A program made the position numbers and the translations under genes. Positions 17,302-25,751 of a stretch of DNA of 64,000 bases are shown here, in pieces. Every line of letters starts with the position of its first letter. Position 1 is the stretch's first letter. The stretch is from positions 310,001 to 374,000 of the forward strand of contig NZ_CP091509.1 in assembly GCF_022870885.1 (NCBI RefSeq), read 5' to 3'. The notes beneath the pieces were generated by a model that was not told the origin of the DNA, made no database searches, and saw only the letters and a list, made by a program, of their open reading frames with translations. The DNA comes from Neisseria dumasiana (GTDB lineage Bacteria > Pseudomonadota > Gammaproteobacteria > Burkholderiales > Neisseriaceae).

Positions 17302-17879
17302 GCGGCAGATGGCGTTACGGCTGGATGTTTCCGCTGGTGTTGGCCGTGGGGTTGGGCGGTCTTTCCGCCTGGTTGGGGCGAATCAGCCAAGTGGATATCG
17401 AAGAGGCCGCGTTAAACCCCAACGAACCGCAATACGCTATGGAAGGCATAGACGGCAGGCGTTTCGACGAACAAGGCCGTCTGAAAGAAAACCTCAGTGC
17501 CGAATATGCCTGGCAGCTGCCCAAAAGCGACGATGTGGTGTTTGAACGGCCGCAACTTGCGCTGTATAACGGCGGCAGGCTGATTTACAAGGTTGAAAGC
17601 CGGGAGGCCCGCTACAACACCGAAACCCGTATCGTCCGGTTTGAGCAAGACGTGTTGCTGACCAAATCCGCCGAAGCCCAACGCCCGTCCGCCGTCTTGA
17701 AAACCGCCAGCTTAACCATAAATACGCAAACAGAAACCGCCGAGACCAAAGCCCCCGTCGAATACCGCTACGGCGAGTCGCACGGCACGGCCAACGGCTT
17801 GGTTTATGACCATAAAAAAGGGTTGTTGAATCTGCCCTCACGCGTGAAAGCCATCATCTATGACCCGAAAAACCTTTAA
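17298..17879 (+). CDS. lptC: LPS export protein LptC
   Basis: 193 residues. A single N-terminal membrane anchor (about 6-24) is followed by a periplasmic beta-jellyroll that passes LPS from LptB2FG to LptA. The start ATG overlaps the kdsC stop by four bases. Family blocks are visible at D-G-R-R-F-D-E-Q-G-R-L-K and at P-V-E-Y-R-Y-G...N-G-L-V-Y-D. A DUS falls in the conserved E-Q-G-R-L-K segment. The 3' end overlaps lptA by 20 bases. Confidence 0.92.
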   Translation: MSGRWRYGWMFPLVLAVGLGGLSAWLGRISQVDIEEAALNPNEPQYAMEGIDGRRFDEQGRLKENLSAEYAWQLPKSDDVVFERPQLALYNGGRLIYKVESREARYNTETRIVRFEQDVLLTKSAEAQRPSAVLKTASLTINTQTETAETKAPVEYRYGESHGTANGLVYDHKKGLLNLPSRVKAIIYDPKNL

Positions 17880-18384
17880 TGCCGCCATTTTGGCCGTGCT
17901 GGCCGTAACCGCGCCCGCCTACGCCCTGCAAAGCGACAGCAAACAGCCGATTCAGATCGAAGCCGACCAAGGCTCGCTCGATCAGGCCAACCAAGTAACC
18001 ACTTTCAGCGGCAACGTCATCATCAAACAAGGCTCGCTGAATATCCGCGCCGGCAGCGTGAAAGTATCGCGTAACGACAAAGGCGAGCAGTTTATGTCTG
18101 CTTCAGGCAGCCCCGTGCGCTTCGGCCAAACGCTCGACGGCGGCAAAGGCACGGTTAACGGGCAGGCCAACAACGTCGAATATTCCTCCGCCACCGGCGT
18201 GGTGAAACTCACCGGTAACGCCAGAGTGCAGCGCGGCGGCGACTTGGCCGAAGGCGCGTCTATCACTTATAACACCCGCACCGAAGTCTATACCGTGCAC
18301 GGCAGCAAAGCCGCAGGCGGTAAAGGCGGCAAACGCGTAACCGTGATCATCCAGCCTTCTTCCGCCCAATCGGGTAAAAAATAG
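17860..18384 (+). CDS. lptA: LPS transport periplasmic protein LptA
   Basis: 174 residues. Signal peptide (about 1-22, ending A-Y-A), then the OstA-type jellyroll: P-I-Q-I-E-A-D-Q-G-S-L-D, T-T-F-S-G-N-V-I-I-K-Q-G, and a second turn with T-G-N-A-R-V-Q-R-G. It bridges the periplasm between LptC and the outer membrane LptD. The start lies inside lptC. A DUS-pair terminator-like hairpin follows the stop. Confidence 0.95.
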   Translation: MTRKTFNAAILAVLAVTAPAYALQSDSKQPIQIEADQGSLDQANQVTTFSGNVIIKQGSLNIRAGSVKVSRNDKGEQFMSASGSPVRFGQTLDGGKGTVNGQANNVEYSSATGVVKLTGNARVQRGGDLAEGASITYNTRTEVYTVHGSKAAGGKGGKRVTVIIQPSSAQSGKK

Positions 18385-18394
18385 CCGCAGATAA

Positions 18395-18426
18395 AGGCCG
18401 TCTGAAAAACCGGTTTCAGACGGCCT
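18395..18426. terminator. DUS-pair hairpin between lptA and lptB
   Basis: An inverted DUS pair with an 8-bp loop. It lies inside the operon, so partial termination or RNA processing is more likely than a full stop. Confidence 0.5.
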
Positions 18427-18468
18427 TAAAACAGATTACAATAGTAACCATAACCTAAGAGCAATACC

Positions 18469-19200
18469 ATGACCGAGCAAAGCCGCTTAAACGTACAAAA
18501 CCTGCAAAAAAGTTTCAAAAAACGCCAAGTCGTTAAAAACTTTTCGCTCGACATCGAAAGCGGCGAAGTCGTCGGCCTGCTCGGCCCCAACGGCGCAGGC
18601 AAAACCACCAGCTTTTATATGATAGTGGGCCTGATTGCCGCCGATGCCGGCAGCGTGATGCTCGACGGACAGGAAATCCGCCATCTGCCCATACACGAGC
18701 GCGCCCGCTTAGGATTGGGCTACCTGCCGCAAGAAGCCTCGATTTTCCGCAAGATGACGGTAGAGCAAAACATCCGCGCCATCTTGGAAATTAGCCTGAA
18801 AGACAAAAACCGGATCGATAGCGAGTTGGAAAAACTGCTGGCCGATCTCAACATCGAACGCCTGCGCAACAACCCCGCACCGTCGCTTTCGGGAGGAGAA
18901 CGCCGCCGCGTCGAAATCGCCCGCGTACTCGCCATGCAGCCGCGCTTTATCCTGCTCGACGAACCCTTTGCAGGCGTTGACCCGATTGCCGTGATCGATA
19001 TTCAGAAAATCATCGAATTTCTCAAAACACGCGGCATCGGCGTATTGATTACCGACCATAATGTGCGAGAAACCCTGCGTATCTGCGACCGCGCCTACAT
19101 CATCAGTGAAGGCGCTGTGCTGGCATCCGGCCATCCCCAAGAGTTGGTCAACAACGAGCAGGTGAGGGCAGTTTATTTGGGCGAAAACTTTAATTATTAA
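18469..19200 (+). CDS. lptB: LPS export ABC transporter ATPase LptB
   Basis: 243 residues. ABC ATPase that powers LPS extraction from the inner membrane with LptFG. Walker A is G-P-N-G-A-G-K-T-T, signature L-S-G-G-E-R-R-R, Walker B F-I-L-L-D-E-P, and the H-loop is T-D-H-N-V-R. It includes the LptB-type [14 protein letters not shown]-loop. The length is standard. A Correia-type element separates it from rpoN. Confidence 0.97.
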   Translation: MTEQSRLNVQNLQKSFKKRQVVKNFSLDIESGEVVGLLGPNGAGKTTSFYMIVGLIAADAGSVMLDGQEIRHLPIHERARLGLGYLPQEASIFRKMTVEQNIRAILEISLKDKNRIDSELEKLLADLNIERLRNNPAPSLSGGERRRVEIARVLAMQPRFILLDEPFAGVDPIAVIDIQKIIEFLKTRGIGVLITDHNVRETLRICDRAYIISEGAVLASGHPQELVNNEQVRAVYLGENFNY

Positions 19201-19318
19201 AGATACCGATACCGTTTGAACGCCGTGCTTACCGCCCGAATGAGGGCAGGGCAGTTGGGCGGCAGTTTCATAAAAGGGTCTGTCAGGTATCGCTTTATAC
19301 ACAAGCCGGTCAAAGGCA

Positions 19319-19466
19319 TATAGTTCATCCACTTCATTTTTAATACCAGGCAGCAAACCGAAGGCAGTACCAAACCGATTCCGTTGAACTTCAGCGGCTT
19401 GCATAATCGTTCTCTTCGAGCCAAGGTGCAGCAACGCCGTAGTAAAAGTGAAGTGGACTGACTATA
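19319..19466 (-). repeat. Correia-type repeat (CREE), full length
   Basis: Ends TATAG and CTATA. Read on the minus strand it contains ACTACGGCGTTGCTGCACC, GAAGAGAACGAT and GGAATCGGTTTGGTACTG, matching the known Correia core. It is 148 bp, close to the full-length class. Its right end lies 52 bp before rpoN, so outward promoters known for these elements could drive rpoN. The remainder of 19201-19518 has no gene. Confidence 0.85.
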
Positions 19467-19518
19467 TGGGATAGGCCGGTTTCGGACACAACGCTTTACT
19501 TACTCACCCGATAACCCT

Positions 19519-20874
19519 ATGAGCCAAAATCTCGGACTAAAACTCAAACAAACCCAGCAGCTCAACCAGCATCTGCAACAATCGTTGCGCATACTGCAAA
19601 TGTCGGGCTTGGAGCTTGAGCGCGAAGTGGACGACTGGCTTCAAGACAACCCGCTGCTGGAACGTGCCGAAAGCAGCGAAGACGAAAGCGGCGACAACGA
19701 ATTTACCCAAGTTTCCGCCGCCCTGCCCAAAGGCAAACAAGTGGGCGGCGAAGATGCCGAAGACGTGTGGGCGACCATTGCCGAAGAAGACGATTTCAAC
19801 GCCTTTTTGCACAAACAGGTGTGCGAACACCCCATGAGCGGGCAAGAAGCCGCCCGCGTACATATCCTGATTGATTTTCTTGATGACCAAGGCTACTTCA
19901 CCGACAGCCTGAGCGATGTTCTCGACCATACCCCTTTGGAATGGATGCTCGAAGAAAACGACCTCCAAGAAGCACTCGACCTGCTGCAAACCTTCGACCC
20001 ACCCGGTGTCGGTGCAGCCAATCTGGCCGAATCGCTGATGCTCCAACTTATGCGCCTACCGGCTTCTCCCGCCCGCCAACTGGCCGCCAGAATCATCCAT
20101 ATCGGTTTGGACGACTTAGGGCGCAGCCGCCAGCAGAATATTGCCCGCTTCCGCAAACAGTTTCCCGAAGCCGATGCCGAAACCCTTCAGACGGCCTTAG
20201 ACCTGATCGGCAAACTCAATCCTTATCCCGCCTACGGATTTGCCTCGGCCGAACCCACCGCTTATGTTCAGCCCGACGTTTGGGTAAAAGAAACCAAAAG
20301 CGGCTGGACGGTAGCCGGAAACGAGCAGGCATGGCCGAAAGTGCGGATCAACAGCGAATACTGCCAACTGCTTAAAGAAGCGGGCGAAATCAGCCCCGAA
20401 TGGAAAGAAAAACTCAGCGAAGCACGCCAAAAAATAGACAGTTTGGAACTGCGCAAAAGCACCGTGCTGCGGCTGGCAGAATATATCGTCGAAAAACAGG
20501 AAGATTTTTTCGTGTTCGGCGAAATCGGCCTGACCCCCATGCTGATTAAAGATGCCGCCTCCGAATTAGGCGTGGCCGAAAGCACCGTATCCCGTGCCGT
20601 CAACCACAAATATTTGTCTTGCCCGCGCGGTGTGTTTGCGTTACGCTATTTTTTCACGCAGGCCGTATCCGCCGAAGACGGAGAAGGCGTGAGCCAAAGC
20701 GCAGTTAAGGCCGTGATTGCCCAGCTGATCGAAGGGGAAAACAAGCTCAAACCCTATTCGGACGAAGCCTTAAGCAGCCTGCTCAAACAACAGGGTATCG
20801 ACATCGCACGGCGCACCGTAGCCAAATACCGTGAGGCCTTGAATATTCCGAGCGCGCACCAACGTAAACCCTAA
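19519..20874 (+). CDS. rpoN: RNA polymerase sigma-54 factor, intact
   Basis: 451 residues. Region I is the Gln/Leu-rich activator-response segment (L-K-Q-T-Q-Q-L-N-Q-H-L-Q-Q-S-L-R-I-L-Q-M). An acidic region II (about 50-85) is followed by the core-binding domain (L-L-Q-T-F-D-P-P-G-V-G-A), then the DNA-binding helix-turn-helix L-G-V-A-E-S-T-V-S-R-A-V. The RpoN box A-R-R-T-V-A-K-Y-R-E is at 430-439. All parts needed for -24/-12 recognition are present. In N. meningitidis and N. gonorrhoeae the corresponding locus is a degenerate rpoN-like sequence, so an intact gene here is notable. It pairs with the AcoR activator at 31436. Conserved order lptB-rpoN-hpf. Confidence 0.96.
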   Translation: MSQNLGLKLKQTQQLNQHLQQSLRILQMSGLELEREVDDWLQDNPLLERAESSEDESGDNEFTQVSAALPKGKQVGGEDAEDVWATIAEEDDFNAFLHKQVCEHPMSGQEAARVHILIDFLDDQGYFTDSLSDVLDHTPLEWMLEENDLQEALDLLQTFDPPGVGAANLAESLMLQLMRLPASPARQLAARIIHIGLDDLGRSRQQNIARFRKQFPEADAETLQTALDLIGKLNPYPAYGFASAEPTAYVQPDVWVKETKSGWTVAGNEQAWPKVRINSEYCQLLKEAGEISPEWKEKLSEARQKIDSLELRKSTVLRLAEYIVEKQEDFFVFGEIGLTPMLIKDAASELGVAESTVSRAVNHKYLSCPRGVFALRYFFTQAVSAEDGEGVSQSAVKAVIAQLIEGENKLKPYSDEALSSLLKQQGIDIARRTVAKYREALNIPSAHQRKP

Positions 20875-21036
20875 ACCGGATTCACAGGCCGTCTGAAAGC
20901 GGGTTGAACAAGATTTCGGCCAAGCCCGCCAAGCCCGTTTTCAGGCGGCCGCAACGATACACATGCAGCACCCCGCCTTTTCCGCCGCCTGCCCCTTGTA
21001 CGGCAAGCGGCACCAACCCAACGAAGGAGTAAAGCC

Positions 21037-21354
21037 ATGAATCTGAAAATTACCGGCCTGAATTTCGACGTAACCGAAGCCATCAAAAACCACGTTACTT
21101 CTAAGCTCGAGCGCATCAACCGCCACGCAGCCAACGTGATTTCGGTGGCGATTACCCTTTCGGTAGAAAAGTTGAACAACAAAGCAGAAGCAGATGTACA
21201 TCTGGCCGGAAAAGATTTACATGTCGAAACCGTTGAATCCGACATGTATGCCGCCATTGACGTGCTGATGGACAAACTCGACCGCGCCATTTTGAAGCAC
21301 AAAGAAAAAAGCAACGATGTGCGCGCCACAACCAAACCGGCAGCGGAAGAATAA
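21037..21354 (+). CDS. hpf: Ribosome hibernation-promoting factor (short form)
   Basis: 105 residues of the HPF/RaiA beta-alpha-beta-beta-beta-alpha fold. It begins MNLKITGLNFDVTEAIKNHV and ends with the K-L-D-R-A-I-L-K-H-K-E-K helix. It binds the 30S decoding centre during stationary phase and promotes 100S dimers. The ribosome-binding site AAGGAG is seven bases before the ATG. The position downstream of rpoN is conserved in proteobacteria. Confidence 0.93.
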   Translation: MNLKITGLNFDVTEAIKNHVTSKLERINRHAANVISVAITLSVEKLNNKAEADVHLAGKDLHVETVESDMYAAIDVLMDKLDRAILKHKEKSNDVRATTKPAAEE

Positions 21355-21387
21355 GCCGCCGCTTAACCGGTTAACCCCGTAAAACCA

Positions 21388-21415
21388 AGGCCGTCTGAAT
21401 GATTTCAGACGGCCT
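21388..21415. terminator. DUS-pair terminator after hpf
   Basis: An inverted DUS pair with a four-base loop, directly after the hpf stop. Confidence 0.7.
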
Positions 21416-21582
21416 TGAAAATATAAAAGAAACCATATCCGGCATCTTCCTAAAAACCTGAACCCGTGGAAAACTTACCATTTGCGGAGCCACCCTCCCC
21501 AAACTGCATCGTACACCTAGGGTTGGGCGAAGATCTCGGTTTGCCGGTTAATTGGTTTATTTGCGATAACTGTAATCCAAAA

Positions 21583-22377
21583 TCAAACCGCTACCGCCGC
21601 TTTAATGTGAGGATGCGGGTCGTAATCCACCAGTTCGAAATCTTCAAATTTAAAATCAAACACATCTTTCACATCAGGGTTCAATTTCATTTTCGGCAAC
21701 GGGCGCGGTTCGCGGGTCAGTTGCAGCTTAGCCTGCTCGAAATGGTTGCTGTATAAATGGGCATCGCCGAAAGAATGGATAAACTCGCCCGGCTGCAAGC
21801 CGCATACCTGCGCCATCATCATGGTTAACAAGGCATAGCTGGCAATATTGAACGGCACGCCCAAGAAAATATCGGCACTACGTTGGTAAAGCTGGCACGA
21901 CAGTTTCCCGTCGGCCACATAAAACTGAAACAATGCGTGGCAAGGCGGCAGAGCCATTTCATCAACAAGTGCGGGGTTCCAAGCCGACACAATCAGGCGG
22001 CGGCTGTCGGGATTGTTTTTGATTTGTTTGACCAAATTGGTTATTTGGTCGACATGCGTACCGTCGGGAGCAGGCCACGAACGCCATTGATAACCGTATA
22101 CCGGGCCTAAATCGCCGTTTTCATCGGCCCATTCGTCCCAAATCGACACATTGTTGTCTTTCAAATATTGAATGTTGGTGTCGCCTTTCAAAAACCACAG
22201 CAGTTCGTGAATAATCGAACGCAAGTGCAGTTTTTTGGTGGTTAGGAGCGGAAAACCTTCGCTCAAATCGAAGCGCATCTGATACCCGAACACCGAGCGG
22301 GTGCCGGTGCCGGTGCGGTCGGCTTTGTCGGTGCCGTGTTCAAGCACATGGCGCATTAAATCTAGATAGGCTTTCAT
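21583..22377 (-). CDS. thyA: Thymidylate synthase
   Basis: 264 residues, the same length as E. coli ThyA. It makes dTMP from dUMP with methylene-tetrahydrofolate. The catalytic Cys is Cys146 in [12 protein letters not shown]. The phosphate-binding Arg region ([13 protein letters not shown]) and the folate-binding C-terminus (K-A-A-V-A-V) are present. Starts [15 protein letters not shown]. It is convergent with hpf. Confidence 0.98.
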   Translation of the reverse strand: MKAYLDLMRHVLEHGTDKADRTGTGTRSVFGYQMRFDLSEGFPLLTTKKLHLRSIIHELLWFLKGDTNIQYLKDNNVSIWDEWADENGDLGPVYGYQWRSWPAPDGTHVDQITNLVKQIKNNPDSRRLIVSAWNPALVDEMALPPCHALFQFYVADGKLSCQLYQRSADIFLGVPFNIASYALLTMMMAQVCGLQPGEFIHSFGDAHLYSNHFEQAKLQLTREPRPLPKMKLNPDVKDVFDFKFEDFELVDYDPHPHIKAAVAV

Positions 22378-22628
22378 GAGACTCCTTAATTGAATTGATA
22401 TCGAAAAAATGTTTCAGACGGCCTCATGCTTCTTTGCAAACCCATCATCTGAAAGTGGATTTCTGCATTATGCTTTGCCTGCCTGCTTGATATGTCTGCA
22501 CCCGTTCGCCGCTGCGTTTTGAATTGTATCTGCGGCAGAGGGGCAAAGTTTTCAGCCTTGGTAAACCGAATCCGTCCGCCCGCCATTTTAGATGCTTCAT
22601 ATTGCCGCAACAAGCGGCATTCGGCGTA

Positions 22629-22770
22629 TATAGCGGATCAAACTTAAAAATAGTACGACCGTCATACTCGGGCTTGACCCGAGTATCTTGAGTTTCGGCA
22701 AGTTTGGGAGATACTCGGGTCAAGCCCGAGTATGACGGTTTTGTTATGAAATTTAAGTGGATTAACTATA
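22629..22770. repeat. Hybrid MITE copy 2
   Basis: TATAGCGGATCAAACTTAAA on the left and AAGTGGATTAACTATA on the right enclose two inverted GTCATACTCGGGCTTGACCC arms separated by about 30 bp. It is directly followed by the left-end fragment of a Correia-type element (about 22768-22815, CTCAATCCACTCAACTTTTA). Confidence 0.85.
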
Positions 22771-22917
22771 TATACTCAATCCACTCAACTTTTACTGCGG
22801 TGTTGCTGCGTCTTCAAGCGCATCCACATTCGGGGGCAAAGGTCTGCGTTTTTTAATCCGTTTTTGCCTGATGGCAACCGGACAGCCGAGTATTTTTCTT
22901 CCGATCCGTTTTCTGAA

Positions 22918-23080
22918 AAATCACATAAATTTAAAAATCTGCATTATTTAAATAAACATTTAATTTTTATATTTTATTAAAAAATAAAATTTTATGCTTT
23001 ATATATTAAATAAATTAGATAAAACATCTAAAAATAAAAAATACAAAAAAAATAATGTCAACAATTTTACAAAAATTTTC
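22918..23080 (+). other. Extremely AT-rich stretch upstream of gdhA
   Basis: About 160 bases made almost only of A and T, with many A/T runs, lying directly upstream of the gdhA promoter. It holds no gene. The composition would favour curvature and binding of nucleoid proteins such as IHF or H-NS-like factors, or an UP-element effect. The rest of 22378-22917 holds a DUS, the MITE and a Correia fragment. Confidence 0.55.
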
Positions 23081-23109
23081 TTGGCAAACGAACTGAACAA
23101 GTTTATATT
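23081..23109 (+). promoter_or_regulatory. Sigma-70 promoter of gdhA
   Basis: TTGGCA and TATATT are separated by 17 bases, a near-consensus arrangement, about 60 bp upstream of the gdhA ATG. Confidence 0.65.
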
Positions 23110-23121
23110 AGCAAACCATAA

Positions 23122-24513
<1,392 letters not shown>

Positions 24514-24545
24514 ACATTAACCGTTTTATAACGCTTTAATTATAA

Positions 24546-24578
24546 AGGCCGTCTGAAAACCTGTTTTTCAGACGGCCT
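24546..24578. terminator. DUS-pair terminator after gdhA
   Basis: An inverted DUS pair with a 9-bp loop containing T5. Confidence 0.7.
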
Positions 24579-24580
24579 GA

Positions 24581-24721
24581 TACCTTTGTAAAACCCTCAG
24601 ATGCGGATGCAGTTCAAGGCGTAGCAGCACAGCGAGTGCAGACATATCATACAGATAGGCAAACGAGCGGGCAGCGCACAACGCAGCAATGCGACGCAGA
24701 TGAGGGTTTTACAAAGGTCTC
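24581..24721. repeat. MITE with IS5/IS1106-like ends, copy 1
   Basis: Left end TACCTTTGTAAAACCC, right end GGGTTTTACAAAGGTCTC. The interior (GGATGCAGTTCAAGGCGTAG, AACGAGCGGGCAGC) is shared with 52314-52434. Ends of the type GAGACCTTTGCAAAA are known from IS1106-like elements of the IS5 family, so this is probably a deletion derivative without transposase. It inserted next to a DUS terminator. Confidence 0.75.
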
Positions 24722-24744
24722 GGCCTTTACGGTTGGCGTGTAAG

Positions 24745-24810
24745 ATAGTCAATCAGCTTAACTTTGACTACGGCGTTGACCTCGTATTAAAAATAAGTTG
24801 ATTGAATGTA
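24745..24810. repeat. Short Correia-type element (about 66 bp)
   Basis: ATAGTCAATCAGCTTAAC on the left, TTGATTGAATGTA on the right, with only ACTACGGCGTTG of the Correia core retained. Same internal deletion class as 36128-36196. It lies between gdhA and the convergent pyrE. Confidence 0.7.
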
Positions 24811-24862
24811 AATAAAAAACCGCTGTGGCAAATAGCATCAGCGGTTTTTTCGTGTATCAACT

Positions 24863-25504
24863 TCAAGCCACGCCGTAACGTTCGCGGTAAGCGCGTACCG
24901 GCTCCAGATAAGCTCCGAATTCGGCGTTGTTTTCCAGCAGAGCCAACAAATCGCGCAAGTTGGCAATCGCCACCACCGGCAGTCCGTATTGCTGCTCCAC
25001 TTCCTGTACGGCGGAAAGTTCGCCCGTGCCTTTTTCCATGCGGTCGAGTGCAATCGCAACGGCTGCGGGCGTTGCGCCTTCCGCCTCAATCAACTTAACC
25101 GATTCGCGCACCGACGTGCCGGCAGAAATCACATCGTCGATGATCAACACGCGGCCTTTGAGCGGCGCACCCACCAACACACCGCCCTCGCCGTGGTCTT
25201 TCGCTTCTTTGCGGTTGTAGGCAAACGGCACGTTCACACCGTTTTCGGCCAGCATCATAGCGGTGGCCGCCGCCAGAATAATGCCTTTGTAGGCCGGGCC
25301 GAACAGCATATCGAATTCGACTTTGCTCTCGATAATCGCCTGTGCATAGAATTTGGCCAACGCTAAAGTGGACGCGCCGTCGTTAAACAAACCGGCATTA
25401 AAAAAATAAGGCGACTGACGGCCTGCTTTGGTGGTGAATTCGCCGAACTTCAAAACGTTTTGTTCAAGCGCGAATTTGAGGAAATCTTGACGGAAATCGG
25501 ACAT
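24863..25504 (-). CDS. pyrE: Orotate phosphoribosyltransferase
   Basis: 213 residues. It forms OMP from orotate and PRPP in pyrimidine synthesis. The PRPP motif is V-L-I-I-D-D-V-I-S-A-G-T-S; the loop K-D-H-G-E-G-G and the N-terminal F-T-T-K-A-G-R-Q-S-P-Y-F are typical. The start is the ATG of MSDFRQDFLKFALE; a frame-open extension to 25615 gives a non-conserved hydrophobic leader and is rejected. Confidence 0.97.
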   Translation of the reverse strand: MSDFRQDFLKFALEQNVLKFGEFTTKAGRQSPYFFNAGLFNDGASTLALAKFYAQAIIESKVEFDMLFGPAYKGIILAAATAMMLAENGVNVPFAYNRKEAKDHGEGGVLVGAPLKGRVLIIDDVISAGTSVRESVKLIEAEGATPAAVAIALDRMEKGTGELSAVQEVEQQYGLPVVAIANLRDLLALLENNAEFGAYLEPVRAYRERYGVA

Positions 25505-25706
25505 TTTTGCGGTTCTTTCCAGCAGAAAAATAAAGCCGATTATAGCCGAAGGAAGCAGGCGGCAACAGGCCGTCTGAAATAAAACCGCAAGCATCGGCAA
25601 ATATTTCTGTGGCATTTTTGAGGTGTTGCGGAAGCAGTTTTTGCAAAATTACCGCACAGCTTAATGTTTCAATTTTCTTTTCTCAATAACGCAAGTTTAC
25701 GTATAA

Positions 25707-25721
25707 TGTTATGTTATAACA
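25707..25721. promoter_or_regulatory. Perfect Zur-box palindrome
   Basis: TGTTATGTTATAACA is an exact 6-3-6 palindrome and fits the neisserial Zur motif TGTTATDWHATAACA as I recall it. It lies 30 bp before the start of the downstream TonB-dependent receptor. Confidence 0.75.
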
Positions 25722-25751
25722 AGTTGATTTAAAGAATCGAAAGTTAGGAAG

